A DNA stretch of 64,000 nt from Rhizobium herbae (GCF_019511375.1 NZ_JAEUAO010000002.1:124001-188000), one strand, 5' to 3'. Counted from the stretch's first letter, positions 8,383-17,421 are shown. Notes: a model not told the origin generated them from the letters alone. Program-made: numbers and translations.

Positions 8383-9573
8383 TCAGCTCCGCCCGAAAGC
8401 GGCGGTCGATGCGGTTGGCGCAGCAACTGCCCGCTTGCGGCGAAGATAGATCAGCGCCGCGGCCAGCAGGATGCCAAGGGCGATGATGATGATCGCCAGT
8501 ACTGGCCGATAGGCGATCCAGGCGATGGCGATGACGACCGGCCCGAGGACCAGGGTCAGGATGCCGGCGACGATCGATGTGCCGAAGCCGACGATCGAGC
8601 CGACAAGGGGAATGACGTCGGCGATGATGCTGAGGATCGACAGCATGATGACGAAGCCGATGAACATGCCGAGCAGGCCGCCGAAGCGAATGAGCCAGGT
8701 GATCAGCGTGTTCTCGCTCTGGGCCGCCTCGAACATTTCGGCTGGGCCGACATTTCCGGCAGCGCTCAGGAACAGTTTGCGCCCATTGGAGGCCTTGTAT
8801 CCACCAATCGTCGCACCCTTCTGCGCACCGACGAAGCTCGCTTCGGCAATGTCTTCGCGGCTGAAGCTGATGCGCAGGTCGCCGATCGCCGGGCTCTGGC
8901 GGTTCTGCGAGACATGGATCGTCGTTCCGTCGACCTTGACCGGCCTGTCGGAACCGAGAGCCGATGTCACCTGACCGGCGACATCGGGGGAGAGCTTGAC
9001 CGGGCTGTCCTTGGCGAGATCGGCGACGGCCTTGCCATCGACGGTGAAGGCGCCGAGCGTCGCGGTCGCGACGGTGAAGCGCTCGCCCTCGATGGGCATG
9101 TCGGGGTTCTGATGCTGGTCGGCCTGCTTGAAGTCGGCGGAATCCACGCGGCGCGGGCGCCATTCCTTCTTGTAGCTGTAGGTCGTAACGGTCTCCTCGC
9201 CGCCGCCCAGCGTCTTCTTCGTCTCGCTCTTGCTGTCCTCCACCCACTGATACATCTCGACCTTGCGGTTGAGGCCGGCGGCACCTTGCGCCGAGACGCC
9301 GAGCGCCGGATCCTCCGGCGCACCATCAGGCTTCACCGATCCGGAAATGTGTACCAGCTTGCCTTCATTGGCCGGATCGATTCTGCCATTATCGACCGAA
9401 ACGACAATGCCGGCCCCCTCGGCCAAGGCGCGGTAGGTCTGCACCGAGCGGCCTTCGTTCCAGGAGAGCAGCCAGATCATCCCAAACACCAGCAGCGGGC
9501 CGAGGATGAGGCCGATCAGTCCGTTCTTCAGCCGTGAAAACCATGAAGTCTTCGTCGTTTCGGTAAAACTCAT
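8383..9573 (-). CDS. TMEM43 family membrane protein
   Basis: A 396-residue protein with one N-terminal membrane helix (about 16-40), a large extracytoplasmic central domain and three or four hydrophobic segments in the last 120 residues, ending in a basic tail (LRRKRAVAA). Motifs shared with the TMEM43/LUMA family include the SWNEGRS turn after the first helix, the internal YQWVE segment and the C-terminal block of membrane helices. Known of the family: the human protein sits in the inner nuclear and ER membranes; bacterial members have no established function. It is monocistronic, with a possible terminator just downstream. Confidence 0.85.
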   Translation of the reverse strand: MSFTETTKTSWFSRLKNGLIGLILGPLLVFGMIWLLSWNEGRSVQTYRALAEGAGIVVSVDNGRIDPANEGKLVHISGSVKPDGAPEDPALGVSAQGAAGLNRKVEMYQWVEDSKSETKKTLGGGEETVTTYSYKKEWRPRRVDSADFKQADQHQNPDMPIEGERFTVATATLGAFTVDGKAVADLAKDSPVKLSPDVAGQVTSALGSDRPVKVDGTTIHVSQNRQSPAIGDLRISFSREDIAEASFVGAQKGATIGGYKASNGRKLFLSAAGNVGPAEMFEAAQSENTLITWLIRFGGLLGMFIGFVIMLSILSIIADVIPLVGSIVGFGTSIVAGILTLVLGPVVIAIAWIAYRPVLAIIIIALGILLAAALIYLRRKRAVAAPTASTAAFGRS

Positions 9574-9822
9574 GTGGCATCCCCTCTTGTGACCATCCGT
9601 GCAACGGCTGGCCTCGCACGCTTATTCGCGCTCTCCGGTGCTATCAGAAATCTGGTAAAATTAAATAGAGCGTTCGCCTGTCGCGCCGACCATTCTTCGG
9701 GTCATCCGGCAAGATTTCGCGACAGTCGTTCCGACGCGGGCATATTGTTTTTCCGTCGCGCACCTTGCCCGCGATCCGGCGGCAGTTATCTTGCCGCTGC
9801 AGGCGTAGAACGGGAGGGCGGC

Positions 9823-10980
9823 ATGGCGGCGGCAAGCGATATTTTTGAAACGGGCACATTCGTTGGTCGCCTCTGGCGGCCGGATGTGGCAGGCCCCTCG
9901 CTGGTGGTGCTGCGCGGCGGCGATCTCTACGACATCACCTCGAAGGAGGTGCCGACGATGCGCGACCTGCTCGAACGCGACGATCCCATTGCCTTCCTGA
10001 TGCAGCAGGAGGGCGAGCGTCTCGCATCGCTGCAGACGCTCATGGACGCGTCGATTGAGGCGACCGGCGATCTGTCGACCATGCATCTTCTCGCTCCATG
10101 CGATCTGCAGGCGGTCAAGGCGTGCGGCGTCACCTTCGCCCGGTCAATGCTCGAGCGCGTCATCGAGGAAAAGGCTGCCGGAAATCCGGCGCTGGCCGAA
10201 AAGATGCGCGAGCGCGTGACCGCCATCATCGGAGACAGCCTGCGCGACCTGAAGGCGGGTTCGCCGCAGGCGGCGAAGGTGAAGGCGGCGCTGATCGAGG
10301 AGGGCGTCTGGTCGCAGTATCTCGAAGTCGGCATCGGTCCCGATGCCGAGGTCTTTTCCAAGGCGCAGGTCCTGGCCTCGGTTGGCTGGGGCGCCTCCGT
10401 CGGCCTGCACCCGATCTCGCGGTGGAACAATCCGGAGCCGGAAATCGTGCTCGCCGTCGACAGCCGGGGTCGCGTCAAGGGCGCCACCCTCGGCAACGAC
10501 GTCAATCTGCGCGATGTCGAGGGCCGCTCGGCGCTGCTGCTCGGCAAGGCCAAGGACAACAACGCGTCATCAGCCATCGGCCCGTTCATCCGGCTGTTCG
10601 ACGCCAGCTATTCGATAGACGACGTACGCAATGCCGATCTGACGCTGACGATCAGCGGCCCGGACGGGTTTGTGCTGAACGGCGCAAGCACGATGCGGGA
10701 AATCAGTCGCGATCCGCTCGACCTCGTCTCCCAGACGATCGGACGCCACCATCAATATCCCGACGGTTTTATGCTGTTCATGGGCACGCTGTTTGCGCCC
10801 GTCGAGGATCGCGACGCGCCGGGGCAGGGGTTCACCCACAAGATCGGCGACGTCGTCACCATCTCCAACCCGCATCTGGGCTCGCTCACCAACACCGTGC
10901 GCCTGTCGACCGAATGCCCACCCTGGACATTCGGTTCGGCAGCGCTGATGCGCAATCTTGCGACGCGGGGGCTCATCTAA
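9823..10980 (+). CDS. Fumarylacetoacetate hydrolase family protein
   Basis: A 385-residue enzyme. The start at 9823 follows a GGGAGGG site; the longer in-frame extension to 9574 lacks one. The C-terminal half has the FAH fold: WNNPEPEIVLAVDSRG carries metal-binding acidic residues, followed by GNDVNLRD, KDNNASSAIGPF and FMLFMGTLFAP. The N-terminal 150 residues match the family of long FAH-like proteins that act as 2-keto-3-deoxy-sugar-acid dehydratases. The reaction cannot be fixed from sequence: hydrolase, dehydratase or decarboxylase are all possible. No sugar-catabolic neighbours help. The 249 bases before it hold no other gene. Confidence 0.82.
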   Translation: MAAASDIFETGTFVGRLWRPDVAGPSLVVLRGGDLYDITSKEVPTMRDLLERDDPIAFLMQQEGERLASLQTLMDASIEATGDLSTMHLLAPCDLQAVKACGVTFARSMLERVIEEKAAGNPALAEKMRERVTAIIGDSLRDLKAGSPQAAKVKAALIEEGVWSQYLEVGIGPDAEVFSKAQVLASVGWGASVGLHPISRWNNPEPEIVLAVDSRGRVKGATLGNDVNLRDVEGRSALLLGKAKDNNASSAIGPFIRLFDASYSIDDVRNADLTLTISGPDGFVLNGASTMREISRDPLDLVSQTIGRHHQYPDGFMLFMGTLFAPVEDRDAPGQGFTHKIGDVVTISNPHLGSLTNTVRLSTECPPWTFGSAALMRNLATRGLI

Positions 10981-11041
10981 CCCCAGAGCCTGTCAGCGGC
11001 GGCCCCGCAGCATGATGGGAGCCGCCAGTGTCATACCGGAG

Positions 11042-11749
11042 TTATTCATCCCCGCCGCCGTCATCCCCGCCGCCGTCATCCCCGCCGTCGTCGTCACCGC
11101 CGTCGTCGTCGCCGACATCGTCATCGGCTCCATCGTCGGCTGCGTCATCGGAGGCATCATCCGCTTCGGCAGCGGCATCATCGGCGTCGCCGTCGTCGGC
11201 ATCGTCATTGGCGTCCGCTTCGGCATCGCCCGCGGCATCTTCCGCCGTGCCGTCGTCGAGGTCGGCCTCCGCCGTCTCCTCGACCTCCTCGTAGGTGACC
11301 TCCTCGCTTTCCTCGTAGCTGACCTCGGTGTATTCCTCGGTGACGGATATTTCCTCGACCGTCAGCTCGTAGGACGCCTCGTAGACGCTCTCTTCGACCA
11401 CGTATCCATATTCATACGTCAGATCGACGAAATGGTTGCCGCCGGTGCCCCGCGCCTTGGCCGTGGCGCCGGGTGCGAGGACCAGGACCTTCAGACCGAC
11501 GATTTCGGCACTGTAGCCGTCGATGGCAAGAATGGCCGTGGTGCCGTCGTCGGTGACCTTGACGAAATACACCTGTCCCTTGCGATGAACGCCATCGATC
11601 TTGAAGCCCTTTTTCTCCAGAGCCGTGGTGACGAAGTGCGCGGAGCGCATCTTATGGCCGGCCGCATGGGCGGCGCCGACGTTCGGGAAGGCGGCTGCGG
11701 AAAGGTGTAGGAGGACCGCTGCAACGCACAGCGAAGTTTTAAGTTTCAT
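11042..11749 (-). CDS. Exported PepSY-like protein with Asp-rich low-complexity tail
   Basis: A 235-residue protein. Residues 1-29 are a clear Sec signal peptide (KTSLCVAAVLLHLSAAA, cleavage near AAHA). Residues 30-95 resemble a PepSY-type fold (FVTTALEKKGFKIDG, VYFVKVTDDGTTAILAIDG). After a Glu/Tyr/Val stretch, the last 75 residues are almost only Asp, Ala, Glu and Gly, ending GDDGGGDDGGGDE. Such a tail would be disordered and strongly metal binding. An AGGA site precedes the ATG. The opposite strand gives a hydrophobic frame that is only the mirror of the acidic repeats. The function is unknown; an extracytoplasmic cation-binding or protease-inhibitory role is inference. Confidence 0.72.
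   Translation of the reverse strand: MKLKTSLCVAAVLLHLSAAAFPNVGAAHAAGHKMRSAHFVTTALEKKGFKIDGVHRKGQVYFVKVTDDGTTAILAIDGYSAEIVGLKVLVLAPGATAKARGTGGNHFVDLTYEYGYVVEESVYEASYELTVEEISVTEEYTEVSYEESEEVTYEEVEETAEADLDDGTAEDAAGDAEADANDDADDGDADDAAAEADDASDDAADDGADDDVGDDDGGDDDGGDDGGGDDGGGDE
11045..11290. repeat. GCC/GTC-type low-complexity tract encoding the Asp-rich tail
   Basis: Imperfect tandem units of CATCCCCGCCGCCGT type, grading into GTCGTC and CATCGTC triplets, cover the 3' third of the exported protein gene. The unit length is a multiple of three, so slippage would change tail length without a frameshift. Confidence 0.7.
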
Positions 11750-12093
11750 GGCAAATCCTGTCATGGAGGGCGCGCCGTAAGGTTGCGACGGCGCATGCGG
11801 AAAACGGAGGCAACCGGACTTTACTATCTGCAGAAAAACTAAATTTCCAAGAAACGAAGCCGGCGAACCGTTCGAAAGACCCGACCAATTTTGGGGCATT
11901 TGCCTGTTTGGCCCGCCATGCCCATCATTGAAATGGATGGCATGTGGAGTCTGCCTTAAAAGGTGACCAACAACGGTTCCGGGATCATCGCCCTGCTGCA
12001 TCGGCAACAGGGCGCGGGCTGCTCGCCAGGCAACCTTGCATCTCGCTCGAACGGAAAGGGCTCTCCCCGTTCGCGTTCCATCGTTTGACGTTC
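11750..12093. other. Intergenic region, no gene seen
   Basis: 344 bases between two minus-strand genes. It should hold the promoter of the Asp-rich protein gene, although no strong -35/-10 pair was recognised. Near its right end, at about 12048-12073, CGAACGG pairs with CCGTTCG and encloses AGGG/TCCC. That hairpin is a weak terminator candidate for the upstream peptidase gene and lacks a U-run. No coding frame has a credible start. Confidence 0.5.
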
Positions 12094-12654
12094 TCAGTTC
12101 GCCGCCCAGCGGGTCGGATCGGCCGAAGCAACGCTGACGAAGCGGTAACCGGTCTGGCTGCGCCTGACGATCGTCTTGCGCAGGTTGTCGAGGGCGAATT
12201 CGCCAGCGGACGTCTTGACCAGCAGGATCGCGTGGCCTTCGCCGCGCGGCGTGCGCACGACGGCAACCCTGAGCGCGCTGGCCGGTATGCCGGCGCGGAT
12301 GAGATGGCTGCGCTTGGTCATGACATAGTCGTCGCAGTCGCCGGAGGCCGGGTTGAGCGACCAGACGTCGCGGCGCTCGTTCAGCGGGCGGATGCTGCGG
12401 TTGACCGAGCGGTTGACGGAGGCCAGCAGCCCGCGGATCTTTGAGGTGTAAGCGACCTGTGACTTCGAGCTCTTGGTGCACTCCGCGATATGATCGAGGC
12501 AGTAAAGCGAAAATGCGATCGGTGCCACCGAGGTCTGGCGATGATCCTTTGCGGCGCCGCGCGCCGAGCCGAGATTGACGGCATAGGCCGAAGACATGCT
12601 GGTGGCGCCAAGAGCCGCGATGGTCGCCAACGCGATGACTGCTTTCTTGAACAT
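12094..12654 (-). CDS. Transglutaminase-like cysteine peptidase (BTLCP, DUF920)
   Basis: A 186-residue exported protein: signal peptide about 1-26 (IALATIAALGATSMSSAYA), then a transglutaminase-like papain fold. The catalytic triad is readable: Cys107 in SGDCDDYV, His141 in GEGHAILLV and Asp156 in FALDNLR. Known of the family: the best studied relative, Pseudomonas LapG, is a calcium-dependent periplasmic protease that releases a biofilm adhesin under control of the c-di-GMP receptor LapD. No adhesin or LapD-like gene lies in the window, so the substrate is open. It sits at the edge of the polysaccharide cluster, which suggests an envelope or adhesion role. Confidence 0.88.
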   Translation of the reverse strand: MFKKAVIALATIAALGATSMSSAYAVNLGSARGAAKDHRQTSVAPIAFSLYCLDHIAECTKSSKSQVAYTSKIRGLLASVNRSVNRSIRPLNERRDVWSLNPASGDCDDYVMTKRSHLIRAGIPASALRVAVVRTPRGEGHAILLVKTSAGEFALDNLRKTIVRRSQTGYRFVSVASADPTRWAAN

Positions 12655-12959
12655 GATCCCTGTCCCTGTCGTCCGCAGCCTTCTTCCAAGGCTTCGTTTG
12701 TTGGACCGAAATCATTTCGGTTCAGGCGGAGGGCGCATCATGCTGCGAAGCGGATCACATCCGTTTCGTCCATCTGTGCCATAAAGGTACAGGAGAACGT
12801 TCTTCTGCTCGCTTAAGTGGAAAGATAGAATTTTACCGATTGCGATTTTTTGCGCCGCAAGTCCTGCGCGGACCTCATGCGGCAGGCCCCGTGCCACATG
12901 GCGTTGCCGCTTCGAGGCACAAAAAGGGGCGCACAGCCCGATCTGCAAATTGTCGGCGT
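12655..12959. other. Intergenic region, no gene seen
   Basis: 305 bases between the BY-kinase end and the peptidase start, both on the minus strand. At 12920-12942 a short GGGC/GCCC stem followed on the minus strand by CTTTTT is a weak terminator candidate for the kinase gene. A small dyad CCGAAA/TTTCGG lies at 12706-12720 and a perfect AGAACGTTCT palindrome near 12794. No coding frame is supported. Confidence 0.4.
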
Positions 12960-15107
12960 CTACTCGGTGTAGTAGCCGGAGTAGCTGTAATTGCCCGACA
13001 TCTTGGTGCGGTCCTGCTGGTTGAGCAGCGTGACGATACCGGCGTCCGGGTTCTTGTTTTCCTTGAGCGCGGCGACTGCCCGCTTGGCGCTCGACTGCGA
13101 CGTGCTGGCCCATTTGATGACGAAGACGATCATGTCGGCATGACGGGAAAGATAAAGGCCGTCCACGACCGGTTCGATCGGCGGTGTGTCGAGAATGACG
13201 TAATCGAAGTGCTTGCGGGCACTGGCCAGAATCCGGCCCATTTTCTCGCTCATCACCAGTTCGTCGGTGGCCACGTCGCTGCGGCGTCCGCCGAGAAGTA
13301 CGGTGAGGTTCGAGAGCGGATCGCGCATGATGAGCGAGGTCAAGGTCGCGGAGTTGCGATCCTGCCGCAGATAGTCGATGAAGTCGTGGTTTGGCTCGAG
13401 ATTGAGGTGCTTGTTGACGCTCGGCTTGCGCAGGTCGCAGTCGATCAACAGTGTCCGCTTGCCCGTCAGGGCATAGGCTCGGGCCAGCGACAGCGCCATC
13501 GTCGACTTGCCTTCCGCCGGAAGCGCGGAGGAGACCATGATGATCTTGCCCTCGTCGGCATCCTGCCGCTTGGGCGCCGGATCTTTCCTTTCCTGCTGGT
13601 CGAGTGTCAGCCGCAGCCGCCGCACGCTTTCGCTGAAGAGCGTGAGGGGCGCGGTGACCATGAGATCGGACAGGCTGGAGTTCGGGCTCGCCAGCTTATG
13701 ATGATCGTCGCTCGCCTGACGTGGGGCAATGGCCGACAACGGCACTTTCAGCACGGCTTCGATCTGGTTTTCGCTGACGAAGCCGCCGATGAAGTATTCG
13801 CGCAGGATCGCAAGGCCGGTGCCGATGCCGATCGAAACGATCAGCGACAGGCCGAGGATCAATTTGCTGTTCGGGAACGACGGCAGGGTCGGGGTCAGCG
13901 CGGCCGAAACCACGCGGCTGTCGGGCAACTGCAGCGAGGCTTGCGCATCAAGCTCCTGCAGCCGCGACAGCAGGGTCTGGTATTGATTGCGGGCGATCTC
14001 GGAGGATTGCTGCAGGCTGTAGATTTCGGTCAGCACTTCCGGCGGCAGGTTGCTTTGCAGGACCGTGCTGCGGATCTTCTGCCGAACCTCGTTTGCCTGC
14101 TGCTGGTAGTTGTTGACCGACTGCTGCAGGGTGTTGACCTCCTGAGAGGCCGCGTTGGCCAGCGATTTGTCAAGCTTGGCAAGTTCTTCGCGCAGGCCGA
14201 TGGCCTCAGTGCTCCTGTCGCCGGCCGCGGCGATCCGCGTCGCGAGGCCTTCGCGCTGGCGCTGCAACGCGTTGACCGCGTCTGAACCGAGCTGGGTCAC
14301 CAGCGTCGAGAAATCCTGCGCCTGCAGCGATTTCTGCAGCGATTCGATGCGGTCGAGCATGCTTGCGCTTTCGCGATTGACCTTCTCGAGTTCGGCGCGA
14401 AGCGTGGTCAGGCCGTGCGAATTTGTCTGCTTCTCCAGCCGGTTGATATTGCTGGTAATATAGGCATCGAAGTTCCGTTCGTTTTCGACAATTGCGGCGT
14501 TGGCCGCCTCCGCCTGCTTCTGGATCGAATCGCGTTTGGTCAGCGTCACAGCGATCTTCGCGTTGATCTGCTCGCGAATATACGTCTCGCTCATCGAATT
14601 GGCGAGCTTTGCCGCCTTCTCGGGATCCCTCGAAACCACGCCGACGGTGATCAGGTAGGTCAGGCCGCTGCGGCTGACGGTGACGGCAGATTTGAACGCG
14701 GTGAGGACGCGTGACAGGGCCGCCTCGCCCGAGGGCGCCGGCGGCAATGGGATGCGCAGCCAGCTCAGGATCCGGTCTTTCAGCGAAACGCCGATGCCGA
14801 ATTCGCTGTCCGAAACGAGGTTGTTTTCGCTGACGACGTTGAGCAGGATGTGATCGGATTTGAGAATTCCGACCTCGCTTTCAACGCGGGAATTGTCGGC
14901 ATTGGGATTGGAAAGGACATTGTCTGAATCAAGCAGGTTTTTCGTGCTCGTATCGACAAGGACAAGAGAGGTTGCCGTGTATTTGGGTGTAAGGGAGTAG
15001 GTGACGATAATCGTCAGGACCAGTATGGCGGCAATTGTTGATAAAATCAGCCAGAGCTGGCGGCGTATCAAGCCAAGTATGCCTTTGAGGTCAATTTCTG
15101 CTTCCAT
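12960..15107 (-). CDS. Wzz-type chain-length regulator fused to BY-kinase (ExoP/GumC-like)
   Basis: A 715-residue inner-membrane protein. The N-terminal Wzz domain starts with a membrane helix (about 18-40) and the PKYTATSLVLVD motif; a long coiled-coil periplasmic region (about 170-400) is followed by a second helix (about 415-435). The C-terminal cytoplasmic BY-kinase domain has Walker A (ALPAEGKSTMALSLARA, near 525), Walker A' (LLIDCDLRKP, near 555) and Walker B (VILDTPP, near 637). It ends in a tyrosine cluster (NYSYSGYYTE) for autophosphorylation. The role is control of polysaccharide chain length and export. ATG at 15107 is preferred to GTG at 15113; neither has a good ribosome-binding site. 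Confidence 0.93.
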   Translation of the reverse strand: MEAEIDLKGILGLIRRQLWLILSTIAAILVLTIIVTYSLTPKYTATSLVLVDTSTKNLLDSDNVLSNPNADNSRVESEVGILKSDHILLNVVSENNLVSDSEFGIGVSLKDRILSWLRIPLPPAPSGEAALSRVLTAFKSAVTVSRSGLTYLITVGVVSRDPEKAAKLANSMSETYIREQINAKIAVTLTKRDSIQKQAEAANAAIVENERNFDAYITSNINRLEKQTNSHGLTTLRAELEKVNRESASMLDRIESLQKSLQAQDFSTLVTQLGSDAVNALQRQREGLATRIAAAGDRSTEAIGLREELAKLDKSLANAASQEVNTLQQSVNNYQQQANEVRQKIRSTVLQSNLPPEVLTEIYSLQQSSEIARNQYQTLLSRLQELDAQASLQLPDSRVVSAALTPTLPSFPNSKLILGLSLIVSIGIGTGLAILREYFIGGFVSENQIEAVLKVPLSAIAPRQASDDHHKLASPNSSLSDLMVTAPLTLFSESVRRLRLTLDQQERKDPAPKRQDADEGKIIMVSSALPAEGKSTMALSLARAYALTGKRTLLIDCDLRKPSVNKHLNLEPNHDFIDYLRQDRNSATLTSLIMRDPLSNLTVLLGGRRSDVATDELVMSEKMGRILASARKHFDYVILDTPPIEPVVDGLYLSRHADMIVFVIKWASTSQSSAKRAVAALKENKNPDAGIVTLLNQQDRTKMSGNYSYSGYYTE

Positions 15108-15247
15108 ATGCACACAACCAGGATTTGCGCAGCTGCCGCCGCTTATTTGAAAAAGTGAAAAGTATTTTATGAATGCTGCAATGCAATATGTATGGTGGTA
15201 GTTCTAGCAGATTACGCAAGACCGACAATTGCCAAGTTCAAACATCA

Positions 15248-16024
15248 TCAACTGCATTGAATGATCTCTGGCGCACTGCGGCGAGAAAGTCGCACGGCGG
15301 ACAATATACCGCTCATGTAGGCGCCCGTATCCACATTGACTCGCGCCTGACCTACTTCGACCCTGGCGACCGGGGTATGGCCGTGAATCGTGACGATGCC
15401 GCTTGTAGCTACAACCTTTCCGCTCGCCGAAGGCCGTAGCCACAACAGGTCCGCATCCGACTGGTCGGCGAGCGGCACTCCATCGCGAAGGCCGGCATGG
15501 ACGAAGCAGAATCCCGGTATGCTCAGCATCGAGGGCAAGGATTCAAGAAAGGCGACGTGTTCGTCCGGAATGCGCGATTGCAGCAGGTTCCTCAGTGCCG
15601 GGCGACTGGCCGGCAGCTTTTGCAGGCCGTAGGAATAGAGCGTTTCCCGCCCGCCGAAATCCAGCCATTGATGGTCGTGAGACGGGTTGCGCAGGAAGTC
15701 GAGCATCACGTCCTCATGATTGCCGGCAAGGCAGAAGCGCCTGATGTCTGCACGCGGCTTGGCGATCAGGCGGTCGAGCACCGATGCCGATTTCGGTCCG
15801 CGGTCCACGTAGTCGCCGAGCATGATCAGCCATTTGGTGCCCTCACGCCTGCGGCAGTCTTCGAAGATCCGATCCTCCAGCCTCCCGAGAAGATCGTCGC
15901 ACCCATGCACGTCGCCGACGGCATAGATGTGATCCGGGCCGCCTTCGAAGAAGAGCTTCTGTCGTTGCGCGGTCGTCGTCGTGCCGGGACCGCCGCGCAG
16001 GAAATCAAGGATGCCGCGGATCAT
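15248..16024 (-). CDS. PPP-family metallophosphoesterase (serine/threonine phosphatase-like)
   Basis: A 258-residue cytoplasmic phosphatase. All blocks of the calcineurin-like PPP signature are present: GDVHG (37-41), GDYVDRG (70-76), GNHED (101-105), a VHAG block and HGHTP, which together bind two metal ions. The ATG overlaps the TGA of the upstream polymerase gene (ATGA), so the two are translationally coupled. Placement directly before the BY-kinase gene suggests that it dephosphorylates a protein, perhaps the kinase's tyrosine tail, or a sugar or lipid-carrier phosphate intermediate. This is inference; bis(5'-nucleosyl)-tetraphosphatase activity also occurs in the family. Confidence 0.88.
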   Translation of the reverse strand: MIRGILDFLRGGPGTTTTAQRQKLFFEGGPDHIYAVGDVHGCDDLLGRLEDRIFEDCRRREGTKWLIMLGDYVDRGPKSASVLDRLIAKPRADIRRFCLAGNHEDVMLDFLRNPSHDHQWLDFGGRETLYSYGLQKLPASRPALRNLLQSRIPDEHVAFLESLPSMLSIPGFCFVHAGLRDGVPLADQSDADLLWLRPSASGKVVATSGIVTIHGHTPVARVEVGQARVNVDTGAYMSGILSAVRLSRRSAPEIIQCS

Positions 16025-17421
16025 GGCCCGTCCCTCGTGTCGGTGTTCCTGAGTTCGAATTGCCGTGCCCAGGCGGTGGCGACAATGGCGACGAACGCAA
16101 ACGTTACGGCTTCGATCTCGAGGCTGAAATCGACCAGCGAGTGCAGCGCGCCGACAAGTATTACGCAAAGGCCGCTGCGGATCAGCATGTCCTGACCGGG
16201 CGCCTTCATATAGGCCACGCCAAGCTGCAGCACGATGATCGCGACGATCAGCATCGGCAGGCTGCCGAAGAACAGCCCGTATTCGGCCCAGAGCGACAGA
16301 TAGGTGGAATGCGCCTTTTCCCAGACGAGATCGACGCTGACCGGCGCCTGATGGAACAGCGGATAGGCATATTCGAAACTATCGCCGCCGAAGCCGAGCA
16401 GAGGCCGGGTTTCGATCATCTGCAGCACCTGCTGGTAGAGCTGCATTCTCACGTCGGACGCATCGCCAACGCGGCCGAGGCGCTCCAGCAACAGCGTGCC
16501 GTAGCCAAGCATGCCAAGACCGACGAAAACAGGGATGACGAGCAGAAACAGCCAGATGCTGGTGCGGTTGGTATTGGCGGACTTCTTGGCAAGCGCCAGA
16601 ACGACCGAGGCGATCATGCCGCAGCAGCCGGCGAAGAGACCCATGCGCGAGTTCGTGGCGATCAGCGTGATGACCAGGATCAGCCAGCCGAGCCCGATGA
16701 CCACGACACCGTCCTTGCCAAGATAGGTCCCCAGGATCGAGGTGTCGTCTTTCCCCGATAGCCTCTCCGTCATCCGTTCGATCATGAGATTGACGCCGAG
16801 CACGCTGCCGAAGGACAGGAAGGTGGCAAACGAGTTGCGATTGATGAAACCGCCCAGCGCCGAGCCGAAATACTTCCATTTCGGAATACCGAGGATCGTG
16901 TCGCCGAACTGCAGCAGGAACAGCAGGCCGACGACGGCGTGGGTGACGATCGCCCAATAGAGGAGGTTGATGAAGGCGCGAGCGCGCTGGGGGTTGCTGG
17001 TGATTTGCAGCACGAGGAAGAAGAGCAGGCCATAGGTCGCCCAGCGCACCAGGGCGAGGATGGTATCGTGCGGCGTCAGGCTGATCGTATCGAGCCTGAT
17101 AAGGACACCGAAGTCGGCAATGCTGGCAGCCGTTGACGATACGCCAAGGGGCAGAGCCTGAAAAACCATAAAGGCGCCGAGAAGGGCGAAAAGGCAGAAC
17201 TGTACCGGCAGATTGCGTGGTGCGATCCTGAAGCGGGCGTTGGACAGTGCCATGCGGCCGAAGAAAACCGCGCCGCACAGCGAGATCAGCAGGCACCACA
17301 GCAGCCAGAGGGCGGGCTTGGTGCTGCCGAATGCGAAGGGCGAAAGGAACAGAACCAAGAGAATGGGCCACATCAACTGGTTGTTCAGCCGAAAGCGGTC
17401 CGAGTGGTAGCGCGTCGTCAT
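16021..17421 (-). CDS. O-antigen ligase/polymerase family protein (Wzy-like)
   Basis: A 466-residue polytopic inner-membrane protein with about 11-12 hydrophobic helices. The long periplasmic loop and the following Wzy_C region show ETRPLLGFGGDSFEYAYP and, near the C-terminus, GALHSLVDFSLEI, both characteristic of O-antigen ligases and exopolysaccharide polymerases. Start 17421 gives a normal N-terminus; the frame runs further upstream without a better site. The context (BY-kinase/Wzz and phosphatase downstream, anchored unknown protein upstream) points to polymerisation of an exopolysaccharide or capsule repeat rather than WaaL ligation. Confidence 0.88.
   Translation of the reverse strand: MTTRYHSDRFRLNNQLMWPILLVLFLSPFAFGSTKPALWLLWCLLISLCGAVFFGRMALSNARFRIAPRNLPVQFCLFALLGAFMVFQALPLGVSSTAASIADFGVLIRLDTISLTPHDTILALVRWATYGLLFFLVLQITSNPQRARAFINLLYWAIVTHAVVGLLFLLQFGDTILGIPKWKYFGSALGGFINRNSFATFLSFGSVLGVNLMIERMTERLSGKDDTSILGTYLGKDGVVVIGLGWLILVITLIATNSRMGLFAGCCGMIASVVLALAKKSANTNRTSIWLFLLVIPVFVGLGMLGYGTLLLERLGRVGDASDVRMQLYQQVLQMIETRPLLGFGGDSFEYAYPLFHQAPVSVDLVWEKAHSTYLSLWAEYGLFFGSLPMLIVAIIVLQLGVAYMKAPGQDMLIRSGLCVILVGALHSLVDFSLEIEAVTFAFVAIVATAWARQFELRNTDTRDGP

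Noticed and set aside
10958-11710. Hydrophobic plus-strand frame that looks like a Val/Ile-rich membrane protein
   Set aside because: It is the complement of the Asp/Glu-rich gene; the minus strand has a signal peptide and ribosome-binding site, the plus strand has neither.
12785-12805. AGAACGTTCT palindrome as a LexA box
   Set aside because: Alphaproteobacterial LexA sites are direct GTTC-N7-GTTC repeats; this is a simple palindrome with no second half at that spacing.
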